A DNA stretch of 64,000 nt from Flavobacterium saliperosum (lineage in GTDB: Bacteria; Bacteroidota; Bacteroidia; Flavobacteriales; Flavobacteriaceae): positions 520,768 through 584,767 of the forward strand of contig NZ_FMTY01000002.1 of NCBI RefSeq assembly GCF_900100625.1, read 5' to 3'. A model generated the notes under the pieces. It was not told the origin of the DNA and did not search any database. It worked only from the letters and a program-made list of their open reading frames with translations. The position numbers were made by a program, and so were the translations under genes. Numbering within the stretch: position 1 is the first letter of the stretch; each line of letters starts with the position of its first letter. Below, piece after piece: positions 1 through 7,972 of the stretch.

Positions 1-103
1 CGTCACGAGCGATGAACACTTCAAAATTATTTTTCTTGAAAGTGTATTCCAGAGACATTACAATATTGGGTTCATCGTCGACTATTAAAATTTTCTTACT
101 CAT
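1..103 (-). CDS. Response regulator, receiver domain (partial, cut by window start)
   Basis: Only the first 34 residues are inside the window. They read as the start of a CheY-like receiver: beta-1 (KKILIVDDEP) with the acidic pair of the Mg2+ site, then helix 1. The phospho-acceptor Asp lies outside. The start codon overlaps the 3' end of the adjacent sensor kinase gene by 8 bp, so the two are almost certainly translated together and form a cognate pair. Whether an output domain follows cannot be seen. In other bacteria SSS-type kinases (CrbS, CbrA) pair with response regulators that control acetate or amino-acid use; transferring that role here is inference. Confidence 0.85.
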   Translation of the reverse strand, partial: MSKKILIVDDEPNIVMSLEYTFKKNNFEVFIARD

Positions 104-2792
104 GTGTTGTGGTGTTGTATTTTGGTAAAGTGAATACTAAAACCGCTCCTTCTTTTGAATTCTCGGCCCATATTTTTCCTTTGTGATGTTCTATAATTTG
201 TTTGCAGATGGCCAACCCCAATCCGCTGCCAATTGGCTTCTTGATATTTTGATTCTTAGACTGATAGAACTTATCGAAAATCATTTCCAGATCTTTATCA
301 CCAATACCTTTTCCGTTATCGCTGATTTTAGTAACAATCTCATTTTCATTCTCTTCTATCGAAATTTCAATTTTTCCGTATTTCTCCGGACAAAATTTAA
401 TCGCGTTGGACACTAAATTGGTGACTACCTGCGTGATTCTGTCGTAATCAAAATACGTAATTATTTCACGATTTTTATCGAATGTAACTTCAATATTTTT
501 ATTTTTTATCAACTGTTGCAGCGGCTCGATGGCTTTGTTTATGGTTTGAATCAGATTGTTTTTCGACAAGGTGATTTTCTGTCTTCCGGTTTCGAATTTT
601 TCCAGATCCAGAATCTTGTCAATCAAGCGGTTCAATCGATCCGATTCGGAGATGATATTCTGCAAAAACTGTTTTTTCAATTCTTCAGGAACGTCATCAT
701 CATCGTGTAAAATCTCACTCGCCGCTTTAATAGCTGTAATTGGCGTTCGAAGTTCGTGGGTAACCGTATCCAAAAACTCGTCTTTCTGCTTGTCTTTTTC
801 CATCAATTGCTCATTGGCCTGTTGCAGTTTGCCTGTCATTGCTTTAAGTTCTTTGGAAGTCTCCGTCAGCTTTTTATTGATGATGATATTCTCTTTGGAT
901 TCCTCCAGGATATTCAGCACTTCTTTTAGCGAAATTTTGTCTTCTTTCACCACATTGGAAATCAGAATTCTCGCCGAAGCCGTACCGATATGTCCGGTTA
1001 ACAGGTTTTCGGCAAACTTGATTAAACGTGCATCTGCCAATTCCTTCTTATCTAAATTGTATTTTAAATGGAACAAATTCAGCGCTCTTTTCGTTCGTTC
1101 TTCACCCAAAAAGCGCACTAATACCTTTTGAATATCTGAGGTATAAGCCGTTCCTTTCCAGACAAATGCGTTTTCGTGCATCGTAATGTATTTGTCTATG
1201 TCCACAAACATTTCGGCGTAATTGCGTTCGCGGTAATTTCCTTTGAAACTTACTGAAATTCCGAAATACGCCATCACATTGAAAAACAGGCTCCAAAACA
1301 AAGCATGCGCGATAGGCGACAAATAATCCAATCCGAACAATTCGAAAGGTTTCAGAAGTGAAATTCCGAACAATCCGTCTGATATAAAAGTACTTTCGTA
1401 ATTGGAAATCCCTATCGTATAAGGAATTAACAATGTGTACAAACAAATCAGAAATCCGATAATGATTCCCGTTACAGCGCCATTGAGCGAGCCTCTTCGC
1501 CACAACAAAGCACCAAAAAACGCCGGTGCCAATTGCGCAATCACCACAAAAGAGACCAGTCCGATGGAAAACAGATTGTAATCGACAACATAAAACCGGT
1601 AAATGATATAAGACAGAATAATCAAGGAAAAGATTCCAATCTTACGAATGTTTACGATTTTTTTGTTGTTCTTATCCTGTTCCTCACTTTGCAAACTGCC
1701 CAGAAAACCATACGGAATCAGTAAATTGTTACTCAGCATTGTCGATAATCCGATGGAGGACACTATAATCATGGAAATTGCCGCTGAAAATCCGCCCAGA
1801 AAAACCAAAACCGTAATAAACTCATTTCCAACATGCTGCGGAATTAATAGCGAATAATTATCGGCGTTTACGTTTTGTCCGTCAAACAGAATATTTCCGC
1901 CCCAGGCAATCGGATAAACGAAAAGATTAAACAACAACAAGTACAATGGAAACAACCAAATGGACGTTTTAATATGATTTTCCCTGTTGTTTTCGATTAC
2001 CGCCATCTGAAACTGACGCGGCAACAGAAATATGGCAAACAAGGAAAGAATACACAGAAAAAACCAATTTATCGCTTCCGGAATGCCTCCAATCGTATTT
2101 TTTTGCTGGAAACCTTCCAAAACACTCGCTTTCGAATAAATATCGTCAAAACCATCAAAAACAAAGAACGTAACATAAATTCCCACTAAAAGGAAAAAGA
2201 ACAATTTCAAGACCGATTCCATCGCAACAGCAGTAACGATTCCTCTTCGTTTTTCGGAAGCATCCACATAACGGGTTCCGTAATACGAAGCGAAAAGCGC
2301 TAAAGCTATGGCCACATACGTCGTTGTGTCATTAAAAATATTGGAACTGAACGCGGTTCTGGTTACGATGTGAAACGTTTCCGAAATCGCTTTCATCTGC
2401 AATGCGATGTAAGGTAAAATTCCGAAAACACAAACTAACGTAACCACAGCACCCAAAAAACGGCTGTTTCCGTAGCGGAGTGATATGAAATCGGCAATAC
2501 TGGAAATCTTATTCACTCTTGAAATCCGGATAATCTTCTTCAGAATAATAATCCATGCCGGAATGATAATAATGGGTCCCAGATATACCGTTAAATAACT
2601 CAGTCCCGATTTTGCCGCTACCCCAATACTACCGTAATACGTCCAGGCGGTACAATACACCGCTAGCGAAAAAGTATAGACATACGGATTGTTTGTCCAT
2701 TTGGTATTACTCTTCTTTTCGGCCCAATGTGCTATTAAAAAAAGCATGCCCAAATAGAGTCCTAATATTATCAACAGTCCGAGGCTACTCAT
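96..2792 (-). CDS. Sodium:solute symporter-family transporter fused to sensor histidine kinase
   Basis: The protein has 898 residues. Roughly the first 540 form a multi-helix SLC5/SSS (PutP-like) transporter domain. A linker resembling the STAC region and a coiled coil (about 620-670) follow, then a HisKA domain with the phospho-acceptor His679 in HELRTP. The HATPase domain has an N-box around Asn792/Asn796, a G1 box (DNGKG, from Asp825), an F-box (FDKFYQ) and a G2 box (GSGLGL). All catalytic motifs are intact. This architecture is that of CrbS/CbrA sensors, where the transporter part senses or carries a nutrient such as acetate or histidine. The start overlaps the upstream 64-aa membrane gene by 8 bp. 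The ligand is unknown; the nearby MHS transporter and porin suggest a small organic acid. Confidence 0.93.
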   Translation of the reverse strand: MSSLGLLIILGLYLGMLFLIAHWAEKKSNTKWTNNPYVYTFSLAVYCTAWTYYGSIGVAAKSGLSYLTVYLGPIIIIPAWIIILKKIIRISRVNKISSIADFISLRYGNSRFLGAVVTLVCVFGILPYIALQMKAISETFHIVTRTAFSSNIFNDTTTYVAIALALFASYYGTRYVDASEKRRGIVTAVAMESVLKLFFFLLVGIYVTFFVFDGFDDIYSKASVLEGFQQKNTIGGIPEAINWFFLCILSLFAIFLLPRQFQMAVIENNRENHIKTSIWLFPLYLLLFNLFVYPIAWGGNILFDGQNVNADNYSLLIPQHVGNEFITVLVFLGGFSAAISMIIVSSIGLSTMLSNNLLIPYGFLGSLQSEEQDKNNKKIVNIRKIGIFSLIILSYIIYRFYVVDYNLFSIGLVSFVVIAQLAPAFFGALLWRRGSLNGAVTGIIIGFLICLYTLLIPYTIGISNYESTFISDGLFGISLLKPFELFGLDYLSPIAHALFWSLFFNVMAYFGISVSFKGNYRERNYAEMFVDIDKYITMHENAFVWKGTAYTSDIQKVLVRFLGEERTKRALNLFHLKYNLDKKELADARLIKFAENLLTGHIGTASARILISNVVKEDKISLKEVLNILEESKENIIINKKLTETSKELKAMTGKLQQANEQLMEKDKQKDEFLDTVTHELRTPITAIKAASEILHDDDDVPEELKKQFLQNIISESDRLNRLIDKILDLEKFETGRQKITLSKNNLIQTINKAIEPLQQLIKNKNIEVTFDKNREIITYFDYDRITQVVTNLVSNAIKFCPEKYGKIEISIEENENEIVTKISDNGKGIGDKDLEMIFDKFYQSKNQNIKKPIGSGLGLAICKQIIEHHKGKIWAENSKEGAVLVFTLPKYNTTTHE

Positions 2793-2979
2793 GGTATCGG
2801 TTTACGATGTATAAGGAAATCAAAATCGAAAAAACACAAACCGAAAACAAATAAAAATAGATGACCGGAATACCTGCCAATGACCCAGCAGAGTCAAATA
2901 ACAAGACTATCGGCAGGTTAAAGCAAATGAGCAATAACAAGGCTAAAATTATCAATTTTTGTTCGTGACGTCTTTTCAT
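2785..2979 (-). CDS. Small two-helix membrane protein preceding the SSS kinase
   Basis: This 64-aa protein starts with a basic stretch (MKRRHEQK) and has two hydrophobic segments, about residues 9-27 and 37-58. It overlaps the kinase start by 8 bp, so it is translationally coupled to it. The placement resembles small two-helix subunits that accompany some sodium/solute symporters, so it may assemble with the transporter domain of the kinase. No family was recognised with certainty and function is inferred from position only. Confidence 0.7.
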   Translation of the reverse strand: MKRRHEQKLIILALLLLICFNLPIVLLFDSAGSLAGIPVIYFYLFSVCVFSILISLYIVNRYHE

Positions 2980-2991
2980 ATTTCTTAAAAA

Positions 2992-3025
2992 CCTTAAAAC
3001 CCTTACTAAGTTAAGAGTTTTAAGG
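2992..3025 (-). terminator. Hairpin between two small membrane genes, terminator or attenuator
   Basis: CCTTAAAAC (2992-3000) pairs perfectly with GTTTTAAGG (3017-3025), and an inner CTTA/TAAG pair extends the stem. Read on the minus strand the hairpin is followed by a short T run. It lies just after the 71-aa gene and before the 64-aa gene and sensor kinase, so it could separate transporter expression from sensor expression. Confidence 0.45.
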
Positions 3026-3041
3026 CGGAATCCTTTAAAGT

Positions 3042-3257
3042 TTAATCTTCATATTCATTGGTGATGGCGTACCATCCGAAAATGGTTAAACCGGTTACAA
3101 TCATTGGTAAGAGAATGAAAAACACAATGATACCGAAAACCAGATCATCCTGTTTGCCGGAAGTTAATTTTCCTCCGAAAATCCCAATGGCATAATACGC
3201 TACCACAATTGCCAAAGCAATCCATACAATCCCTAAATATTTCTTTAATGCGTTCAT
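3042..3257 (-). CDS. Small two-helix membrane protein linked to MFS transporter
   Basis: The protein has 71 residues with two clear transmembrane segments (about 8-28 and 42-64) and an acidic C-terminus (NEYED). It begins 12 bp after the MHS transporter gene and is surely co-transcribed with it. Similar small proteins recur beside MFS transporters in Bacteroidota (I believe DUF6814, from memory only). It may be an accessory subunit of the transporter; that role is inferred from context. Confidence 0.7.
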   Translation of the reverse strand: MNALKKYLGIVWIALAIVVAYYAIGIFGGKLTSGKQDDLVFGIIVFFILLPMIVTGLTIFGWYAITNEYED

Positions 3258-3269
3258 AATCGTTATGTA

Positions 3270-4808
3270 TTAGTCGTGAAGAGTATTAATTTTTCTGTCG
3301 ATATAAATCATTCCAATGATAAAACAAACGGCTGCAATGCCAATCGGATACCATAAACCTTCCAGATAGAACTCTACATCACCGGCTTCTTTTGCATTGG
3401 TTACAAAATAGGTTGAAATTGCCGGGAGCAGTCCTCCAAAGATACCATTTCCTACGTGATACGGTAACGACATTGAGGTATATCTGATCTTCACCGGGAA
3501 CATTTCCACAAGGAATGCCGCAATCGGACCGTAAACCATAGTTACAAAAATTACTTGTAAAAATACCATTAAAATTAAGAACCATTTGTCACTGTTGTTT
3601 ATGGTTTTAGTCACTTTCGTTTCCACCCTTTCTTTTCCGGCATCATCTAACAGTACTTTTCCGTTTTCGAAGTGAATGGTTTTGATTTCTTCCACTAAAG
3701 TACCGTCGGTGTAGGCTTTTGTAGTTGTGTAAATCGAGTCCAGTTTTGTTGTGTTCACCTCTTTTAAAGAAGGAACCGTTTTTGTCTGAGCTACAATTTC
3801 TGTTTTTTGAGTCAGATCCGTTGAATTATACATAGCTCTGTAAATCGGACGGTATAACAGAATCGCAAACAACATACCTGCCATCATAATCGATTTTCTT
3901 CCTATTTTATCACTCAGCCAGCCAAAGACCACAAAGAACGGTGTTCCGATAATTAATGCGATACCTAAAAGTGTGTCCACCTGCGAAGAATCAATGCTCT
4001 GCACCGTCTTTAAAAAGTTCATGGCATAAAACTGACCGGTATACCAAACCACTCCCTGCCCCATCGTAGCACCAAACAACGCCAACAGGACAAATTTTAA
4101 ATTGTACTTGTTTCCGAAACTTTCTTTTAACGGATTCGTACTGGTTTTTCCTTCGGATTTCGCTTTGGCAAATACCGGAGATTCATCCATGTTTTTACGA
4201 ATCAGGTACGAAACAAATACCATTAAAATGGACACCCAAAACGGTACTCTCCAGCCCCACTCGTCGAATGCTTCTTTCGATAACAGGTTTTTAGTGATAA
4301 GGATTACCATCAGTGAGATAAACAACCCCACAGTTGCCGTGGTTTGAATCCAGGAAGTCCAATACCCTTTTTCTCCTTTTGGTGCATGTTCCGCCACATA
4401 AGTCGCTGCACCACCATATTCTCCTCCGAGCGCTAAACCTTGTAATAAACGAAGTACCAATACCAAAACCGGCGCCATAAAGCCAATCGTTTCGTAACTT
4501 GGGATACAACCGATAACAAAGGTCGCTCCTCCCATTAACATTAAAGTTACCATAAAGGTATATTTTCTTCCGATGATATCACCCAAACGACCGAAGAATA
4601 ATGCGCCAAACGGACGAACCACAAATCCTGCCGCAAAGGTTGCTAATGTTGACAAAAAGGCCGCTGTGGGATTATCAGAAGGAAAAAATTTAGTGGATAA
4701 CACTACGGCTAAACTTCCGAAAATATAGAAGTCATACCACTCAATCATTGTTCCCATGGAGGAGGCTGAAATAACTTTCCAGATTCCTTTTGTTGATTTG
4801 TTACTCAT
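3270..4808 (-). CDS. MFS transporter, metabolite:H+ symporter (MHS) family
   Basis: The protein has 512 residues and the features of ProP/KgtP-type MHS carriers: an N-terminal EWYDFYIFG segment in TM1, the loop 2-3 signature GRLGDIIGRK and its repeat GWLSDKIGRK in the second half. It probably moves an organic acid or zwitterion across the inner membrane with protons. Between the predicted TM8 and TM9 there is an extra hydrophilic segment of about 70 residues (roughly 335-405), rich in Thr, Lys and Glu, which is not part of the core fold. Downstream lie the small membrane protein and SSS kinase; upstream, 41 bp away, is an outer-membrane porin, so the set could cover both membranes. Confidence 0.9.
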   Translation of the reverse strand: MSNKSTKGIWKVISASSMGTMIEWYDFYIFGSLAVVLSTKFFPSDNPTAAFLSTLATFAAGFVVRPFGALFFGRLGDIIGRKYTFMVTLMLMGGATFVIGCIPSYETIGFMAPVLVLVLRLLQGLALGGEYGGAATYVAEHAPKGEKGYWTSWIQTTATVGLFISLMVILITKNLLSKEAFDEWGWRVPFWVSILMVFVSYLIRKNMDESPVFAKAKSEGKTSTNPLKESFGNKYNLKFVLLALFGATMGQGVVWYTGQFYAMNFLKTVQSIDSSQVDTLLGIALIIGTPFFVVFGWLSDKIGRKSIMMAGMLFAILLYRPIYRAMYNSTDLTQKTEIVAQTKTVPSLKEVNTTKLDSIYTTTKAYTDGTLVEEIKTIHFENGKVLLDDAGKERVETKVTKTINNSDKWFLILMVFLQVIFVTMVYGPIAAFLVEMFPVKIRYTSMSLPYHVGNGIFGGLLPAISTYFVTNAKEAGDVEFYLEGLWYPIGIAAVCFIIGMIYIDRKINTLHD

Positions 4809-4849
4809 AATTCATTAGGGGTTAATTAGTTGGTTTATTTGTTTGCTTT

Positions 4850-6088
4850 TTATAGATAAATCATGGCTTGAAGCGTTACTGTTCCCACTGCATCACTCTT
4901 TGCGTATTTTAAATTACTGTACTCCAAAGACAATTTCGAATGGTGTGCGCTGAAAAACAAGTTCGCTCCGATTCCAATCTGACTCGCGTTATCGTTTAGT
5001 GATTCAATTTGTCGGTCATTATACGATACATAAGGTTGCAATCTCGTTTTGGATTTCATCGGAATCAGATAGCCTACATGACCATAGATCATGGAACCGG
5101 TTTCATACGTTGTTCCTAGCGTGTAATGCTTCCCGTAATCATTGTTTTGATACAATCCGTAAGCGGTAATGGCACCACCGTTTTTCCCTATCGGTGCATC
5201 ATAAAAAGCGTCCAATCCGAATATTTTCACGTCTTCGCCTTTTAAATTCCCTGCCAAATCGGCCACAACCGAACCTTTCGGATGAACATAAAAACCTGCT
5301 CCCACAGTAAATACTTTTTTGCTTCCCAAATAACTTCCCACTTTGTAAGGTAAAAAATTACTTTCACTTTCAAGAAAATTATATTCAAAATATCCGGCAT
5401 AGGTTTTTCCGGCTTCTTTGGAACCTAATAATCGCTTACCGGCATACACCGCATCGCCACCGTTAACCGGAACAGATGTTGCCTGTAAATTGTTTGTTAA
5501 AGCGTCATTAATGGAAACGCGGTAGTGTAGTTTGCTGAAAGCTCCTTTGGCAAAAACACCCATACTTCTGCCAAACTGATCCGACAAGCCTAAAGTGGCC
5601 CAACTCTGACGTTGATTGTCCAGCGACAGCATGTTTAAAGTACTGCTGTTGTTCAGACGGGAAATTCCGTTGAAGTAATGCAATCCGCCACCCAAAGCAT
5701 GATTTTTATTCAGATTGTATTGCACATAAGCATCGTGTAAAAACAGCTGGGCATTATCTTTTGTACCTGTAGGGCTCATATTGTCTGCCGTAAGACTGTT
5801 TAACCCAAAATGGGTAACAATCAAAAAATTGGAATTCAATTGTGCGTAAACCAACATCCTGGCTCTTCTGACAGAGAATGTTAAATCTTCCTGCTCATTA
5901 GCATTGGCATCTAAAGGTTTATCCGAATTATGCTGTGCCCAAAACTGTGCCCAGGTAATTAATCGGAAATACTTTGAACCGTCTTCGTTGATGTTCACTT
6001 TCAAGCCTCCACCGTATTCCTGAGAGCCTTGTGCCATTCCGCAAACGGAAATAAAAAGTGCGGCAGCGGTTAGAATAATTCGTTTCAT
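4850..6088 (-). CDS. Outer-membrane porin, OprO/OprP-like
   Basis: The 412-residue protein starts with a signal peptide (MKRIILTAAALFISVCGMAQ) and consists of alternating amphipathic strands typical of a 16-18-strand porin barrel. It ends in a hydrophobic strand (VTLQAMIYL). Overall it resembles the phosphate-selective porin O/P group, but this is a fold-level call and the substrate is not known. It precedes the MHS transporter in the same direction with a 41-bp gap, which suggests that it supplies the same solute to the periplasm. Confidence 0.8.
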   Translation of the reverse strand: MKRIILTAAALFISVCGMAQGSQEYGGGLKVNINEDGSKYFRLITWAQFWAQHNSDKPLDANANEQEDLTFSVRRARMLVYAQLNSNFLIVTHFGLNSLTADNMSPTGTKDNAQLFLHDAYVQYNLNKNHALGGGLHYFNGISRLNNSSTLNMLSLDNQRQSWATLGLSDQFGRSMGVFAKGAFSKLHYRVSINDALTNNLQATSVPVNGGDAVYAGKRLLGSKEAGKTYAGYFEYNFLESESNFLPYKVGSYLGSKKVFTVGAGFYVHPKGSVVADLAGNLKGEDVKIFGLDAFYDAPIGKNGGAITAYGLYQNNDYGKHYTLGTTYETGSMIYGHVGYLIPMKSKTRLQPYVSYNDRQIESLNDNASQIGIGANLFFSAHHSKLSLEYSNLKYAKSDAVGTVTLQAMIYL

Positions 6089-6182
6089 GTTTTCGGAAAT
6101 TTGGGGTTTTTCGTTGAGCCAATATTCTGAAAACGAAACGGAAAAACATGAATTACATATATATAATTGTAAACTACTATAG

Positions 6183-6602
6183 CTAGTCTTTAAAACGCTC
6201 CCATTTTATAAGCATAAATTTATCGCCTAACTCGGTGATAATCATTCCGGCACCCGACAATTGCGACTTGTTTTTCAGGTATTCAACAAGCTCCAAATGG
6301 CTAAAAATCTTATAGGTAGGATGGTAATCGGCGTGAGAAGGCTTTTTGATGTTAAACTCTTTAATCCAGTTGCTTACCGTTACATGGGAAACACCGATAA
6401 TACGCTCTATTTCACGAAAACTTAACCCTTCAAGATAGAGTTGCAACGCTTTTGTAACGTAGTAATTATCTATCTTTTTGCCCAACTTGTTTACCGTGAA
6501 ATAATAGTTGCATTTTTTACACAAATACCTTTGTCTGTTGGCAATTATACCACTTTTAACGATTTTTTCGTTACCGCATTTCGGACAGGCCGCTAACTCC
6601 AT
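6183..6602 (-). CDS. IS1 InsA-like zinc-ribbon/HTH DNA-binding protein, probably domesticated
   Basis: This 139-aa protein has an N-terminal zinc ribbon (Cys6, Cys9, Cys28, Cys31) followed by a helix-turn-helix (about 45-95: SFREIERIIGVSHVTVSNWIK) as in the InsA protein of IS1. No InsB/DDE transposase follows and I see no flanking inverted repeats. Instead a C-terminal segment of about 45 residues takes the place of the transposase. It is therefore more likely a resident transcription factor than an active element. It sits between the porin/transporter genes (same strand) and the divergent aromatic catabolic cluster, a good position for a local regulator of either. That role is inference. Confidence 0.75.
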   Translation of the reverse strand: MELAACPKCGNEKIVKSGIIANRQRYLCKKCNYYFTVNKLGKKIDNYYVTKALQLYLEGLSFREIERIIGVSHVTVSNWIKEFNIKKPSHADYHPTYKIFSHLELVEYLKNKSQLSGAGMIITELGDKFMLIKWERFKD

Positions 6603-6868
6603 GTATATAAATTTTGTATAAATATACTAATTTAGCAAGAATACGAAAACAGATATCATAATAATTATAGATAAAATTTACATTATCAATAAAATATATT
6701 TAATTTTTTTACTGATAACTAAATTCCTATTCTTCTTGTTTTCCATTGAAAAACAGTACCATAGCTGCAAAAAAAAAGCGTTTTAACTTCCGAAAACTCA
6801 TTTTTTACCACAAATTCCCTAAGTTTTGATAACTATTTTTTCTTTTATTTGTAATATATAACAGAACT

Positions 6869-7474
6869 ATGCACTTTGACCCTGATTTAATAGACCAGAA
6901 AGCAACTTATAAATTACTTACAGGTGCCGTAATTCCACGACCAATAGGATGGATTTCCTCCATTAGTGAAGACGGAATCCCCAATCTGGCTCCTTTTTCT
7001 TTTTTTAATGCCGTTGGAGAAGATCCACCACACGTGATGTTTTCCACTGTAAGACCAAATAACTCGAACAAAGACACGCTGAATAACGTCTTAACTACCA
7101 AACAATTTGTAGTCAATATGGTAGTGGAAGACATAGTTGAACAAATGAATACCACTTCGCAATCGGTAGCATCAGATATTAACGAATTTGAATTGGCGGG
7201 TTTAACTGCGATTCCATCCGTAAAAGTAAAAGCACCGCGCGTAAAAGAAAGTCCGATAAATATGGAATGTGAACTCGTACATCATTACACTCTGGAAGAC
7301 AACAAACACGGCGGCGCAACCATAATTATCGGTCGTATAGTCATGTTTCACATAGACGAAAGCGTATTGTTGGACGATTTCAAAATCAACATGGAAACCT
7401 ATAAACCGGTAGCGCGTCTGGCAGGTTCCAATTATTCGAAATTAGGCGAAATATTCTCTATCAAAAGAAGTTAA
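6869..7474 (+). CDS. Flavin reductase family protein
   Basis: The 201-residue protein has the FMN-binding split-barrel fold of the flavin-reductase-like (DIM6/NTAB) family. The typical N-terminal run RPIGWISSISEDGIPNLAPF and the later segment PPHVMFS match that family. Members reduce or bind flavin, often for a partner monooxygenase. It opens the catabolic gene run and stops 3 bp before the next gene. The class A hydroxylase downstream normally reduces its own FAD, so the partner is not obvious; it might act with the OYE-like half of that enzyme or on another substrate. Confidence 0.85.
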   Translation: MHFDPDLIDQKATYKLLTGAVIPRPIGWISSISEDGIPNLAPFSFFNAVGEDPPHVMFSTVRPNNSNKDTLNNVLTTKQFVVNMVVEDIVEQMNTTSQSVASDINEFELAGLTAIPSVKVKAPRVKESPINMECELVHHYTLEDNKHGGATIIIGRIVMFHIDESVLLDDFKINMETYKPVARLAGSNYSKLGEIFSIKRS

Positions 7475-7477
7475 ACC

Positions 7478-7933
7478 ATGCATCACGAAAAGTTAGAAAT
7501 CAATGTGGCAATGCAAATTCAGAAACCTATGAACGAGGTATTTGAAGCGATTGTCAACCCGGAAAAAATGACCAACTATTTCATTTCCCAAAGCACGGGA
7601 ATAATGGAAGAAGGCAAAAATTTAATCTGGAAATTCCCCGAGTTTGATTTCGAATGTCCTGTACGCGTAGGTAAAATCGAAAAAGACAAGTACATTTCCT
7701 ATTATTGGGAGAATTCCGGTAAAGAACTTTTGGTTGAAATTAGGCTGTCTGAAAGTTCAAATAACACAACTTTAGTTTCCATATCCGAAAAAAAAATGGA
7801 CAACAATGAAGCCGGTTTGAAATGGCTTTCCGGAAATTCCTTCGGATGGTCTAACTTTTTAGCCTGCCTCAAAGCCTATCTCGAATACGGTATCAATCTG
7901 AGAAAAGGTTCCTTTGATTTTATGAAGAAATAA
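7478..7933 (+). CDS. SRPBCC (AHSA1/START-like) domain protein
   Basis: The protein has 151 residues and the helix-grip layout of the SRPBCC superfamily: an N-terminal strand with IQKPMNEVFEAIVNPEKMTNYF, a central sheet containing WKFPEF and YYWE, and a long C-terminal helix (LKWLSGNSFGWSNFLACLKAYLE). It is closest in style to AHSA1-type proteins. It starts 3 bp after the flavin reductase gene and precedes the hydroxylase, so it is co-transcribed with the aromatic pathway. A role as a binding protein for a hydrophobic intermediate is possible but not shown. Confidence 0.8.
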   Translation: MHHEKLEINVAMQIQKPMNEVFEAIVNPEKMTNYFISQSTGIMEEGKNLIWKFPEFDFECPVRVGKIEKDKYISYYWENSGKELLVEIRLSESSNNTTLVSISEKKMDNNEAGLKWLSGNSFGWSNFLACLKAYLEYGINLRKGSFDFMKK

Positions 7934-7972
7934 TTATGAAATTGCCGATAAAAAAGCAATAGAAATTTAAAT

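Noticed and set aside
556..1131. 191-codon open frame opposite the sensor kinase gene
   Set aside because: It is antisense to intact HisKA and coiled-coil coding sequence, has an implausible Ser/Phe-rich composition and no recognisable domain.
2981..3025. A fifth octamer array before the 64-aa membrane gene
   Set aside because: The TTAAGG-type pattern there is better explained by a perfect inverted repeat (CCTTAAAAC/GTTTTAAGG) forming a hairpin; the octamer register is not kept.
6183..6602. A complete IS1-type insertion sequence
   Set aside because: There is no InsB/DDE reading frame, no terminal inverted repeats and no target duplication visible, so only the InsA-like protein is annotated.
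6740..6868. A canonical TTTG/TANNTTTG promoter before the flavin reductase gene
   Set aside because: A TTTG at 6825 and a TTTATTTG at 6844 are present, but the spacing is 15 nt instead of about 19 and the -7 box is imperfect.
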